From Heterocephalus glaber (Eukaryota > Chordata > Mammalia > Rodentia > Bathyergidae), in assembly GCF_000247695.1 (NCBI RefSeq), contig NW_004624747.1, forward strand, positions 28,274,728 through 28,338,727: a DNA stretch of 64,000 bases. The letters run 5' to 3'. This document shows, piece after piece, positions 1 to 16,720 of this stretch. Position 1 is the first letter of the stretch, and every line of letters begins with the position of its first letter. The translations under genes were made by a program, and so were the position numbers. Below the pieces are notes generated by a model. It was not told the origin of the DNA. It saw only the letters and a program-made list of their open reading frames with translations, and searched no databases.

Positions 1-305
1 TTTGAGACAATGAACACCTCTACACATATATAAATATTTCCTATTTCATTAGTTTTTAAAGATTTTTTTAAGGAGCAGTTTTAGGTTCACAGCAAGATTG
101 GGAAAATGGTATGGAGATAGCACATGCATCTGCCCCCATACCTGCATAGCCTCCCTATTTTAAATATCTCCCACTGGAAGAATATGTTTATTGATCACCC
201 CAAGTCCATAGTTTCCATTGGGATCCACTCTTACTGTTGTATGTACAGTGGATCTAGGCAAATATTCAGTAACATGTATCTACCATTATCGTATCATAGA
301 GAAAG

Positions 306-512
306 TTTTTTTTGTTTTATTTTGTTTTTTTGTGGTTCTAGCAGTTGAAACTAGGGCCTCATTTATGCTAAACAAGCTACATCCCGCCCCACCCCCTTTG
401 TTTTGAGACAGAGTCTCACTAAATTGCCCATCCTGGCCTTAAACTTGCAATCCTCCTGCTTCACCCTTCTGAGTAGGTGGGATTGCAGGTATACGCCACT
501 ATGCCCAGCTTT
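306..512 (-). repeat. ID-B1 dimeric SINE
   Basis: An ID half (TTGAAACTAGGGCCTC...) is joined to a B1 half (GAGACAGAGTCTCACTAAATT). It interrupts the L1. Confidence 0.7.
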
Positions 513-1150
513 ATACAGAATAGTTTTATTGTCCTAAGAATCCTATGTTGTACCTGTTCATCCTTTTCTACCCCTGGCAATTCCTGGTATTTTTACTGTA
601 TCCATAGTTTTGCCTTTCCTGGAATATCAGAATTAGAATCATATATATTCAGAATGGCTTCTTTTACTTAAATTATATACTCTTAAATTTCTTCCATATC
701 TTTTTTGTTGCCTGATAGCTTGTTTAGTGCTGAATAACATTCTGTTGTCTGCATGTGCCACAGTTTATGGTATTTATCCATTTACTATTGAAAGATGTCT
801 TGGTTGCTTCCAAGTTTTGGCAATTATGAATAAAGCTGCTATAAACATTCATGTGCAGGTTTTTTTGTGGACTCAAGTTTTCTTCTGAATAAATTCTTAA
901 GGATTTTAATTATTGGATCTTTTGGTAAGAGTTAGTTTTGTTTTTAAAAAAACAAACTGCCAAACTCTCTTCCAACATGGCTGTATCATTTTATATTTTC
1001 ACCAGCAATGAATGAAAATTCCTTTTGTTCTTTCATGTGATGAACCTTTGCCCTGCAGGTTTGACATGCCTGTGTTACAACAAAGATATTTTAAAATGAA
1101 GGAAATTTTATGTTTTATGTACATAAACTATATTATATATCCTATATGTG

Positions 1151-1236
1151 GGGCTGGAGATTTAGCTGAGTGGTTCCACCACCTGCCTTGCAAGCGCACG
1201 GTCCCAAGTTCGATCACCGGTACCAAAAAAAAAAAA
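1151..1236 (+). repeat. ID-like SINE (tRNA-derived, GGTACC type)
   Basis: A box TAGCTGAGTGG, B box AGTTCGATCA, GGTACC and an A12 tail. Target-site duplication TCCTATATGTGG on both sides shows a clean L1-mediated insertion. Confidence 0.9.
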
Positions 1237-1556
1237 GTCTTCTTATCCTATATGTGGCCCACGACAATTTCACTTCACTCATTTTAGCCTAGGAAACCCT
1301 GGTGTGTCCAACCTATGGGCCATGGGTTCTATCCTTACCAGCATTTGGTGGTGTCCCTGTTCTGAATTTTGGCCATTTTTAAGTTTAATGAAGTCCAGCT
1401 TATTAATTATATTATTGTGGATTATACCTATAGTGCCATATCTAAAAGGTCAGCTAAGCCCAACATCATTTAGATTTTCTGCTCTTTTCTTTTAGAAGTT
1501 TTATAGGTTTATATTTCACATTTATGTGTGATCCGTTTTGAGGGTTTTTTTAATAG

Positions 1557-1640
1557 TTTTTTTTCTTGATACTGGGAATTGAACTCAGGACCTTGCATTT
1601 GCGAGGCAGGTGGTGGGTCCACTGAGGTAAACCCCAGCCC
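1557..1640 (-). repeat. ID-like SINE
   Basis: T-rich start, GATACTGGGAATTGAACTC, ends in CCCCAGCCC; inserted in the L1. Confidence 0.85.
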
Positions 1641-1749
1641 TCATTTTGAGTGTTTATGCAGGGTATAAGGTCTGTTTCTAGGTTCATTTCTTTTGTTTGT
1701 GGATGTCCAGTTGAAAAGACTTTTCTCCATTTTTCCTTTTCTTTTGATT

Positions 1750-1873
1750 ATTTGAGATAGGGTCTCACTATGTAGTTCAGGCTGGTTTTGAACTCAGGAT
1801 GTAACTCACCATAATCCTCCTGCCTCAGCCTTCCAAATTCTGGAATTATAGATGTGCACTACTATTCCCGGCT
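1750..1873 (-). repeat. B1 SINE
   Basis: GAGATAGGGTCTCACTATG, then TCCTCCTGCCTCAGCC; 7SL-derived monomer. Confidence 0.75.
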
Positions 1874-2214
1874 TCTGCATTGTTTTCCCTTTGCTCTTTT
1901 TTCAAAGATCAGTTGACTGAGTATATTAATGTATGTTTTCAGATTTCCTGTTCTATACCATTGATCTAATTATTCTTTCCTCAATACCAAATGTCTTGAT
2001 TATTTTAGCTTTATAGTAAGTCCTGATATCAGGTAGTTTTAGCCCTTCAACTTTATTGGTTTCCTTCAATATTTTTTTGGCTATTATATCATCTTTACAT
2101 GTATTCATCTTTACATATAAACCTTAGAGTTAGTTTGTTGAATCTATAAAATAATTTAATGTGATTTTGATTGGGGTTGCATTAACTCTAGATTAAAGGG
2201 GGAAGAATGGATAT

Positions 2215-2298
2215 CTTTTTTGGGAGGGTTACTGGGGATTGAACTTAGGACCTTGTGGTTGCGAGGCATGCATGGTGCCACTGAGCTCCATCCCCAGC
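2215..2298 (-). repeat. ID-like SINE
   Basis: TACTGGGGATTGAACTTAGG to CTCCATCCCCAGC; has an extra ATGC in the middle. Confidence 0.8.
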
Positions 2299-2392
2299 TG
2301 AAGAACAGATACCTTGACACTGTTGAATCTTCCTACCTGTGAACATGGAATATCTCCATTTATTTAGTCTGTCCACTTTGCCTTGACTTGCC

Positions 2393-2491
2393 TTTTCTCT
2401 TCTCTTCTCTTCTCTTCTCTTCTCTTCTCTTCTCTTCTCTTCTCTTCTCTTCTCTTTTCTTCTCTTCCTCTCTCTCTCTCTCTCTCTCTCT
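2393..2491. repeat. Simple repeats (TTCTC)n and (CT)n
   Basis: About twelve TTCTC units, then a CT run at 2468-2491 leading directly into the T-tail of an ID-like SINE. Confidence 0.95.
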
Positions 2492-2567
2492 TTGGTACTA
2501 GGGATCAAACTTGGGTCCTTGCGCCTGCAAGGCAGGCAGCGGAACCACTGAGCTAAATCCCCAGCCC
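2491..2567 (-). repeat. ID-like SINE
   Basis: TTTGGTACTAGGGATCAAAC to AATCCCCAGCCC; its A-tail has probably expanded into the adjacent pyrimidine repeat. Confidence 0.85.
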
Positions 2568-2692
2568 TCTTTTCTTTCAAGAGAAGAGATTTCTTTTGGC
2601 TCCTGGTTTTGGAAGTCCAGACACTGATTAGTTAGCTCTGCTGTTGTGGGCCTATAGTGAGGCAGCACACCTTGCAAAAGTATGTGATATTT

Positions 2693-2769
2693 GGGCTGGG
2701 GATTTAGCTCAGTGGTTTCGCCGCTTGCTGTGCAAGTGCAAGGACCCAAGTTCAGTACCAAAAAAAAAA
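2693..2769 (+). repeat. ID-like SINE, GACCC subtype
   Basis: CTGTGCAAGTGCAAGGACCC; part of the B box is lost (AAGTTCAGTACC). Target-site duplication GTATGTGATATTT. Confidence 0.88.
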
Positions 2770-2798
2770 GAAGAAGTATGTGATATTTCTTTCTTTCT

Positions 2799-2886
2799 TT
2801 TTTTTTTTTTTGATACTGGGGATCAATCTCGGGTCCTTGTGTTTGTGCAGCAGGCGGCGAAACCACTCAGCTAAATCCGCAGCCCC
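2799..2886 (-). repeat. ID-like SINE, GACCC subtype
   Basis: GTGCAGCAGGCGGCGAAACCA is the complement of the second subtype; ends AATCCGCAGCC. Confidence 0.88.
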
Positions 2887-2887
2887 C

Positions 2888-3108
2888 CCCCCTTTTTTTT
2901 TTAAGTTTTTATTATTTATATTTGGAGCTCTGGAGATTGAACTCAGGGCCTTATGCATGCTAGGCAAGCGCTCTTTCTGAGCTACATCCTTAGCTCTTTT
3001 TATTTTGAGACAGGATCTCAGTGAGCTGCCTAGACTAGGCTCAAATGTCTTCCTGCCTCAGCCTCTCAAATCATTTGGGTGATAAGCATGTGCCACCGTG
3101 CCCAGCTC
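2888..3108 (-). repeat. ID-B1 dimeric SINE
   Basis: ID half with CATGCTAGGCAAGCGCTC, B1 half with TTTTGAGACAGGATCTCAG. Confidence 0.75.
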
Positions 3109-3222
3109 TTTTGTTTTGAGTCGGGGTTTTGCTAAGTTGCACAGTCTGGGCTCAAACTCATGATCCTCCTGCCGTAGGCTCGCATAGTGCTAGTGATACA
3201 CTGTGTGCCACTGGCTAGCTCA
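3109..3222 (-). repeat. B1-like SINE fragment
   Basis: GAGTCGGGGTTTTGCTAAG, GATCCTCCTGCCG; diverged and next to the previous dimer. Confidence 0.55.
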
Positions 3223-3292
3223 CTATGAACATTTTTGTACTTGAGTTTTGGTAGATGTGGCAGCTTATTTCTGGTAGGCATATACCAGGATT

Positions 3293-3498
3293 GTCAGCCT
3301 TACCAGTTTTGACATTTGAGGCCAAATAGTTCTTTGGTGTACCATCTTGTGTACTGTCAGATATTGAGCTGCATCCCTGGCCTCTGTCCATGTAGATGTC
3401 AGTGGCAGTATGACAACTCTTAAGTGGTTGCAGACATTGTCAGATGTCACCTGAGGGTAGGGAACAATCCCTTGCTCCCCATTGAGAACCATTGAGCA
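3293..3498 (-). mobile_element. hAT-Charlie DNA transposon remnant (MER5A-like)
   Basis: Contains GCTGCATCCCTGGCCTCTG, GTAGATGTCAGTGGCA, AGACATTGTCAGATGTC and CCATTGAGAACCATTG, the order expected of the reverse complement of MER5A. Internally deleted and non-autonomous. Confidence 0.6.
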
Positions 3499-4489
3499 TA
3501 TGTTTACTTTGGAGAGAGATTTGCCTTTTAGTTTGGTTGCTATAAGATTTTAGAATAAAAATTACTTTTTCAGGACTTCACTTTTAGGAAATGTTCTGTT
3601 CTTTCCCTAACATGTTCTCTTTATACTTTATTTTTGAAAGTTCTTTTAACCATCTGCTTAAATTTGGGCCTTTTTTTGTAACTGATCTTGCTTTTTAATG
3701 GTAGTGTTTTCACATAGGAACTCCCATATGTCTTCATTTCTGGAAAGTTTTCAGCTTGTTTTTCTTCAAACATTCCCCTATTAGCTATCTTATTTATATC
3801 ACTCCCCTTGGTTATTCTCCACAGGAAAGACAGGTGTATTCTGAATCTGGCCCTCTCCTGCTCCCCACCTGAGCCCTGTCTTAGGTCTGAGATGTTGCAG
3901 TACCTGGAGCTTATTGGTTTCTGCCTATGTTCTACATGGTGCATCTCCTGTGCGTGGGGAGTGCAGGTTATCTCCTGTGTATCTATTCTTGTCATTGGAC
4001 ACAAAGAAACCAGCTGCATTTCTGAGTTCTCCTGCTGTTCATTTCCAGCCCCTTCTGTGGCTCTTTAGATGTGAATGTGGTACCAGAGCCATCTTAGACT
4101 TGAGATACCCTGGGAGTGGAGACCCTGCCAGCCCAGGTCCCTTCGGACTCTGGCAAGTAGGAAGATGAACTCTTTTGTCTTATACAGTGTTGTTCTTCCC
4201 CTTGTTACTCACAGGTTAACTGTCATTATGACCTCCTGATTTTCCCTTTCCACTCCATCATCTTGGGGAACCCATCATATGTGTGTCAGTAGAGCCAAGT
4301 CTAGACCTTCCTGAGAATTTTTCTCTCCAGTTCTGTACAAAGTAACTCCGGTCTGTTTTTTGTACACTTGCATGTATATGTGTTTGTTTCCCTTTACAAA
4401 ACTGAAAGTGTGTCAATAACAAAATAGGATTTTACTCACCATGAAATCTTCAGAACTCAGAAGAGTGTCTGGCATGCAGAGGCTCAATG

Positions 4490-4521
4490 ATTGACTGATT
4501 GATTGATTGATTGATTGATTA
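4490..4521. repeat. Simple repeat (TGAT)n
   Basis: About eight TGAT units, 120 bp upstream of the ZNF26 KRAB-A exon. Confidence 0.9.
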
Positions 4522-4618
4522 AATTCTTCTACAAAGTAAAAGCTGAGCCAGGCACAGGAGATGCTGTGGAGGGATGTTTCTCTTTCCCATATCACTTCAT
4601 GTAATCTCATCCAGTTGA

Positions 4619-10884
<6,266 letters not shown>

Positions 10885-11310
10885 CTGTTGGAAGCCTTCT
10901 CATAGGAGCGGACATCCCAGAGGCCTGTGAGGCTGTACAGAATTACAGGCAGGATGTGCTAAAAATAGACTCACACCAAGGAAGCCAAGTGGAGAGAGCA
11001 GTTGTCTGGGATGAGTGTGTGAACACTGCCAGTGGCCAGGCACACAGGAATGAGAAGTGAATATGCCAAGCATAGGTGTCATTGTGAAGATCCAGGATGT
11101 TCATACTGAGGTTTACTAAATCAGGGAAGCATTTCCCTTAGAAAATATGTTTCATGGAAAGCTACATTTCAGATCTGAAGCTATGTTTTTTTATAAAATA
11201 GTGTAAAAATCTTAGATATGAACATTTGACTTTTCCATGATGTGTAAGGTTTTTCATTTTGTTTTAATATGTAAATAAATAAAACCACAAGGAACTTATT
11301 CTGAAAATGA
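10885..11310 (+). other. ZNF26: ZNF26 3' UTR with overlapping poly(A) signals
   Basis: After the stop there is AT-rich sequence with two overlapping AATAAA hexamers at 11274-11279 and 11278-11283, a plausible cleavage signal about 390 bp downstream of the stop. The exact cleavage site is not visible. Confidence 0.6.
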
Positions 11311-11884
11311 AGGTATTGTGTGGTTTTCCCTAATTAACACTGAATAACATCTTCAAAGATTTTGGTATTTTCTTTTCTAATGTAAATTGTTACATATATA
11401 TTTGACTTTATTGCATAACAACCCCAATATTATTCATCTTAAATGCTAAAATTGGCATTTTTTTCTTTTATTTTCTGGCAGTATAACTGAGACAGTGTAG
11501 TTTGTATGGAAGTATACAGTTCTCCATATACATTAATTTACTTGTCTGGCAAATAGAACAGGGCTGCTTCTTAACAGAATGCATTGTAATGAATGCTAAG
11601 CAAGTAGTTGTCATCCATTGATAACCAGGAGCTCCCTTGTGTTCTCTTGAGAACACCTCCTCTGGTTTATACTTGCCTCTGGTAGTGTCTTTCAGATTTC
11701 CTTTCTGCTAGCTACAGGCAACCATTGTACCCATTGTTAGGTAATGGTGCCCTCTTTTCCAGGATTTTGAATCTGTAATTCAGTCTCACATGAAGCAGAG
11801 CAAAATGTGGGAACTCATTTGATTTTGTCCCAGAATGCTATTGAAACCATCAGTTAATGCTGGTAAACTGGTTCCAAGCATGAC

Positions 11885-11968
11885 TTTTTTTTTTGGTACC
11901 GAGGATCCAACTTCGGTCCTTCCTCTTGCAAGGCAGGCGTTGGAACCACTGAGCTAAATCCCCAGCCC
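11885..11968 (-). repeat. ID-like SINE
   Basis: Target-site duplication CAAGCATGACTTTT / CAAGAATGACTTTT. Confidence 0.92.
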
Positions 11969-12095
11969 TTCAAGAATGACTTTTAGTACTTCAGTATTCC
12001 ATCATGGAACCTGGTTCTTAGGCCTTCTGTATGCTTCCTTATATCTATATTTTCAATAACAATGTAGGGTTTTATTACTTAAGAGAAATGAGGTG

Positions 12096-12182
12096 TTTTT
12101 TTTTTTTGGTACCCAGGATCGAACTTAGGACCTTTACACTTTCGAGGCAGGTGGCAGAACCACTGAGCTAAATCCCTGACCG
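12096..12182 (-). repeat. ID-like SINE
   Basis: GGTACCCAGGATCGAACTTA; flanked by GAGAAATGAG repeats. Confidence 0.9.
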
Positions 12183-12754
12183 GAGAAATGAGTTTTTATT
12201 TCTTACAATTTAAGGGCTTTAACTGATAAATCTCACCCTGAGATATTAACACATTTTTAGAGAAAAGTAACATACGTAGTTTGTTTTCCTTACAAAAGAA
12301 GAAAATTAGATTCCTGTTTATATCACAAGGTAGCAACTTTTTAGCCCATCATGAGAAATAATGTCACTGTTTGTGTACTCTTAGAACCATGGAGCCGCTG
12401 TTGGCAAGATTCTGAGATCAGGGAAGTACTGCCATAGGAGAATTTTAAATGTACCAGGAAATCTGAGACGAGATGAGATGGCTGCTTTTGGGCATTCCAG
12501 ATCTTAGACTACAAGAATAACAGCCTGGAAGTCCCATAGCTGCCCTCAATTCAGCAACTTCTGTTGCTCTGTTGAAATACTTTCAGATGTAGGGCTGCAG
12601 ATAGTGCATTTGGTTTGTTAAATTAGAAAGTCAATCCAAAAATTAAATTCAGACCATCTCAAATGCTCACTAAGCCCTTTTGGAAATGTGCTTTGCAAAA
12701 GTTCTCCCTTGATAATTTGAAGAGGAATCTGGAGGAAATTTGAGGACTCAGATA
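12183..12754. other. Intergenic, no feature recognised
   Basis: AT-rich sequence between ZNF26 and ZNF84. Confidence 0.45.
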
Positions 12755-12910
12755 TTTTTTTATTTTTGCTTTTTTTGGTTCCGGGGATCAAACTCAGGAC
12801 CTTGTGCTTGTGAGGCAGGCGGTAGCACCACTGAGCTATATCCCCGGCCAAACTCAGGACCTTGTGCTTGTGAGGCAGGCGGTAGCACCACTGAGCTATA
12901 TCCCCGGCCC
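12755..12910 (-). repeat. ID-like SINE with exact 60-bp tandem duplication
   Basis: Bases 12789-12848 and 12849-12908 are identical, so the element has two bodies but one T-tail. GACTCAGATAT flanks the whole unit, so duplication followed insertion. Confidence 0.93.
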
Positions 12911-13111
12911 GACTCAGATATATTTTGAACTATTTGTTCTTAAGGATATACACCAGATGTTGGCATTATTTGAAATTCAGTTTGTGTCCATAAATCAGAT
13001 TTGTGAGAACATAGCCAAATATGTGTGGATTATCTATCTTCCTTTGCACTGCAGTGGCAGAGTTGAGTAGTTTTGGCAATACCATGCTGCCCACAAAACC
13101 TCCCAACTCTA

Positions 13112-13192
13112 GGGAGCAGGGGATTTAGCTCAGTGGTGCTGCACTTGCCTCGAAAGCACAAGGTCCTGAATTTGATCCTTGGTACCGAAAAA
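13112..13192 (+). repeat. ID-like SINE
   Basis: Flanks CCTCCCAACTC and CCTGCCAACTC; GGTACC followed by a short A-tail with a G. Confidence 0.9.
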
Positions 13193-13341
13193 CCTGCCAA
13201 CTCCTAATGAATGACCCTTCGCTTCCCTGAAGAAAGAAGACTGCCTTGCAGGAGATCTGCACTGCTTGGACCCTGTGTTTCACCGATATCACTGGGTAGC
13301 CACAGCCCACACTAGAAATGCTCAGGGATGAAATGTTGGTT

Positions 13342-13421
13342 GGTTTTTGGTACCTGGGATCAAACTCAGGATCTTGCATTTGTGAGGCAGGTGTGGTGCC
13401 ACTGAGCTAAGTCCCTGGCCC
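13342..13421 (-). repeat. ID-like SINE
   Basis: GGTACCTGGGATCAAACTC; ends GTCCCTGGCCC. Confidence 0.9.
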
Positions 13422-13859
13422 TTGGGATGGGATTGTTGATTTAGATTAGAATACAGAAATCAGAACATAGCAGGGTTTAAAAATACATCAAAGCTTCCAG
13501 GAAATCCTTGTAAAAATTTTTTCAGAGCAGTGTACCCAGAAAAGATTAGGATTTTAAAGGTTAGCTGCACCAGCTAATCAGACCAGATTCTCCCTTGCCC
13601 ATGACACAGGAAGAAAGAAATGCAAAACTCCACAATGTAGGTTGGGTTTAGAGATCATATTAGATTAGATCCATTACACAGTCCCAAGGCTTGAAAACCT
13701 CCCCTTTTCTTTACCAGGAACCAGAGCAGTGTGTTCCTATGCAAGTAGCTGCCCTTCATAGGATGGGGATGTGAGTGTGTCTGTAATCCAAATCTGTCAC
13801 CTCTGGAAGGACACTCCTGTGTCAGAAGACTGGCAGTGGCCCTTAAAAATGGGACCAGG

Positions 13860-13946
13860 GGGCTGGGGATTTAGCTCAGTGGTTCCAGTGCCTGCCTCGC
13901 AAGCACAAGGTCCTGAGTTCGATTACCGGTATCAAAAAAAAAAAAA
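13860..13946 (+). repeat. ID-like SINE
   Basis: AAAATGGGACCAGG on both sides is a 14-bp target-site duplication; A13 tail. Confidence 0.95.
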
Positions 13947-14042
13947 TGGGACCAGGTTGGTTTGGTTAGTATAGGGAGGCAGGGTTGGTAAGGTGAACGG
14001 GTCTCCAGTTATCGTAGATAATTATGTACTCTTTAAGAATGG

Positions 14043-14137
14043 AGGCCGGGGATTTAGCTCTGGTTTTGCCACCTGGTGCGCAAGCACAAGGACCGGAGTC
14101 CTGAGTTTGATCCCCAGTACCAAAAAAAAAAAAAAAA
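14043..14137 (+). repeat. ID-like SINE running into assembly gap
   Basis: Carries a mixture of both subtypes in tandem (GGACCGGAGTCCTGAG), then A15 and the gap. Confidence 0.88.
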
Positions 14138-14237
14138 NNNNNNNNNNNNNNNNNNNNNNNNNNNNNNNNNNNNNNNNNNNNNNNNNNNNNNNNNNNNNNN
14201 NNNNNNNNNNNNNNNNNNNNNNNNNNNNNNNNNNNNN
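14138..14237. other. Assembly gap (100 N)
   Basis: Exactly 100 N, a nominal gap size. It falls between the A-tail of one ID-like SINE and the middle of the next. Confidence 0.99.
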
Positions 14238-14324
14238 AGCTCAGTGCTTCTGCCGTCTGCCTCAAAAGCACAAGGTCCTGAGTTCAGTCCCCAGTACCCA
14301 AAAAAAAAAAAAAAAAAAAAAAAA
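14238..14324 (+). repeat. ID-like SINE, 5' end in gap
   Basis: Begins AGCTCAGTGC at the gap edge; long A-tail of about 24. Confidence 0.88.
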
Positions 14325-14328
14325 TGGA

Positions 14329-14783
14329 ATTCATCTTTCTGTGAGAGAATAATGGTTCACATGAATGTCCTGGCTGATGTCCTCAGAAGTGTCAACAATG
14401 CTGAAAAGAGGCAAATGCCAGGTCCTTACTAGGGTGTGCTCAAAAGTCATCAATCTGGTTTCTAACTGATGATGAAGCATGGTCACACTGATGAATTTGA
14501 AATTCGTGATGATCACAGGGCTGGAAAAATTGTGAACCTCACATGCAGATTAAACAAGTCTGGAGTGATCAGCCCCAGGATGATGTGCAGCTGAAAGACC
14601 TGAGAAAATGGCAGAATAATTGCTCCCATCCTATCAGTTTGATTTCATTGTATTGACAACTTCAGCTGGCATCGTGGACCACAAAGAAGCAAGAAGGAAA
14701 TGCACAGGAGGGAAAATCCTGGGATTCTTTGTCTATGAATATGAAATATGTATATAAATAAAATGCCTCAATGGACTAAAAAA
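14329..14783 (+). pseudogene. RPS15A: RPS15A processed pseudogene
   Basis: An intronless copy of the ribosomal protein S15A mRNA. It has a 5' UTR remnant (CATCTTTCTGTG), an ATG at 14352 with MVHMNVLADVLRSVNNAEKR, and recognisable body segments to the 3' end, where GGGAAAATCCTGGGATTCTT and AATAAAATGCCTC are followed by a short A-run. A frameshift after about 20 codons and later indels and stops break the frame. Related ATGGAATTCA and ATGAAATTCA at the two ends look like the target-site duplication. It is not expected to make protein. Confidence 0.93.
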
Positions 14784-14794
14784 TGAAATTCAGA

Positions 14795-14890
14795 GACCTG
14801 TAATCCCAGCATGTGGGAGACTGACGGATGAGAATCTCAAATTGTCAGCCAGCCAAGATTAAGTAGTGAGACCAGCTGTGGAGGCACAGA
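14795..14890 (+). repeat. B1 fragment
   Basis: ACCTGTAATCCCAGCATGTG follows the RPS15A pseudogene; diverged. Confidence 0.5.
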
Positions 14891-15289
14891 GGATGAAATA
14901 TCACTGACAGATGAGACTTAGTTCATCCACTGAGAAGCCCAGAGAGGCTGCTTATGCTCATCAGAGCATCAGGGAAACAGCAGCACCCTCAGCAGTTATT
15001 TATAACTCAAGGACGAGAACAAGGAGAAAAAACATTTCTGTAAGAGTTTTGGGCAGGGGCCAGGGAGGGAGAAAGATGGGTTGTTAAGTGACACACGCCC
15101 ATCTGGTCTAGGTGGGCTTCTTGCAAGCTGTGGGAACACACTGGTGAAAGGACGTATTTCTGAAAATAACTTATTTTTAACTCTGCTGTTTTCCTCATAA
15201 ATCTGCTCTAAACTTAACTCCTGCGTTCCAGGAGTCGTGGCCTGTTGTCCAAAAAGTCCCTTCCTCTTTCACATTCACTTCACTCCTTT
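14891..15289. other. Intergenic, no feature recognised
   Basis: Moderately GC-balanced sequence upstream of the solo LTR; could include older LTR-derived sequence. Confidence 0.3.
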
Positions 15290-15829
15290 TGTTGTAGCAA
15301 AGCGGGAATCGAAATGATCTTGCAGAGACCAGGAGAGTTGGGTAAAATAAGAAAGAAGTTTATTGCCAGGCAGTAGCCAGTCTCAGGAAACAAGTCCTTA
15401 CAGACTGACCATGAGTTAAGAAAATTTCTCTTTATATACCCAGCAAGGGGCTTTCCATAGCTTCAAGGTTGGAGGCTTAGATAAACAATTTCAGGCTGGT
15501 TTCTAATCTGTCTGGGAACAGGCTGCCCCACAAGGGGAGAGGGCCCACCCAGTGTTTCTACACAGGGACAGGTTGACCCAGATGGGGCTTCAGCGGTAGC
15601 CCATACAAAGCACAAAAACAACATCTTTCTGCTATGTTGTTACTTTAAGCTGGTTTACAGTTCATGGACACATATGCCACAGTAATTATTCCAAGTTACT
15701 TTTGGCAGCACTTTCCACATCACTTTGGCCAGGGTCTCCCCACAAGACCCTGTGGGGAGGGACAAACAAAGAAAAAACAGCTGCTTAAAGTTTTGTTTGT
15801 ATTGTGAAACCAAAAAATTTGATACAACA
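15290..15829 (-). mobile_element. Probable solo LTR of an endogenous retrovirus (540 bp)
   Basis: Read on the minus strand it begins TGTTGTATCAAA and ends GCTTTGCTACAACA, a TG...CA element with matching terminal TGTTGT/ACAACA. It has a TATATAAAG box (complement of about 15429-15438) and AATAAA (complement of 15359-15364) in the right order for U3-R-U5. No gag, pol or env sequence is adjacent, so it looks like a solo LTR. A clean target-site duplication was not found. The family is not identified. Confidence 0.65.
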
Positions 15830-16047
15830 TGCACTTTGGGAGAATGGCCCCCAGCCTACTTTGCATACTTGAACTAGCCATGGCCTTATGGTGTTGAAGA
15901 CAGGATGTGATGTGATTTATTTTCTGCCACCTTTAAAGTGTATCTCAGAACGTTGTTATGCTCAAAGGCTGCGGACACTGGCTTTGACCTCACGGGTCAT
16001 GCCTCTGTGATCTGATGGACTAAGTGGAGTTAGGAGCAAGCAGCTCA

Positions 16048-16198
16048 AGTACTGGGTTTGAACCCAGGACCTCTCCACCACTGACCTGCATTCCCAGCTC
16101 CTGTATATATTATTACAGGCACTTTGGAGGCTGAGGCAGGAGGATTGCAGGTTTGAAGCTAGCCTGGGCATCTTACTGAGATCCCCTCTAAAAATAAG
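16048..16198 (+). repeat. ID fragment (minus) next to B1 (plus)
   Basis: TACTGGGTTTGAACCCAGG is minus-strand ID; GAGGCTGAGGCAGGAGGATT starts the plus-strand B1 at about 16108. Confidence 0.6.
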
Positions 16199-16205
16199 GG
16201 CTGAA

Positions 16206-16290
16206 GGCTGGGGATTTAGCTCAGTGGCACCATGCCTGCCTCACCAGCACAAGGTCCTGAGTTCAATCCCCGGTACCAAGAGAAAGAAAA
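16206..16290 (+). repeat. ID-like SINE
   Basis: GGCTGGGGATTTAGCTCAGTG, GGTACC, then an AG-rich tail. Confidence 0.9.
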
Positions 16291-16291
16291 A

Positions 16292-16353
16292 GGGCTGAAG
16301 ATATAGCTCAATGATACAGTGCCCCTGCGTTCAATCCTTGGTACCCAGAAAAA
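16292..16353 (+). repeat. ID-type SINE, internally deleted
   Basis: GGGCTGAAGATATAGCTCAAT then CAATCCTTGGTACC; the middle is missing. Confidence 0.65.
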
Positions 16354-16543
16354 AACAAAACCCAAAACAACTGGCTACTCCCCCCATGACATTACAGCTA
16401 TAGAGTCAAAATGGCCAGAAGAAAAATTAGTATTGGAAGATAGTGAATTATTTCAACTACTTAAAACACCACATAGAATATTTCATAGAATACAGATGAC
16501 TATAGCTACAGTGGGAAAACAATCTGATTAAGTAGAATGATGA

Positions 16544-16627
16544 TGGGCTGGTGATTTAGCTCAGTGGCACTGTGCCTGCCTCGCAAGCATAAGGTCCTGT
16601 GTTTGATCCCCAGTACCAGAAAAAAAA
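16544..16627 (+). repeat. ID-like SINE, first of a two-SINE chain
   Basis: Preceded by AGTAGAATGATG (16531) and followed by AGTAGAATG (16627). Confidence 0.93.
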
Positions 16628-16635
16628 GTAGAATG

Positions 16636-16720
16636 GGGCCAGGGATTTAGCCTTGTGGTTTCACCACCTGCTGTGCAAGCACAAGGACCCAAATTCAATC
16701 CCTGGTACCAAAAAAAAAAA
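16636..16720 (+). repeat. ID-like SINE, GACCC subtype, second of chain
   Basis: Bounded by AGTAGAATG (16627) and AGTAGAATGATG (16720). Confidence 0.93.

Larger units (their letters stand above)
1..2375 (-). mobile_element. Old L1 LINE (3' ORF2 region), interrupted by SINEs
   Basis: Reverse-complement L1 phrases run through the region: GGAGCAGTTTTAGGTTCACA, TTGGCAATTATGAATAAAGC, TAATGAAGTCCAGCTTATTA, GTGGATGTCCAGTTG, AGCTTTATAGTAAGTC and GAACATGGAATATCTCC. At least five SINEs split it. It has no intact frame. Bases 1-55 are only weakly assignable. Confidence 0.75.

Noticed and set aside
2393..2491. Tandem arrays as a CRISPR-like or regulatory repeat
   Set aside because: Simple pyrimidine microsatellite next to a SINE tail in a eukaryotic genome.
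2245..2866. Minus-strand frames rich in RREEK and in AGDLAQWF phrases
   Set aside because: Translations of the TTCTC repeat and of ID-like SINEs; the same AGDLAQWF phrase recurs wherever a SINE is translated.
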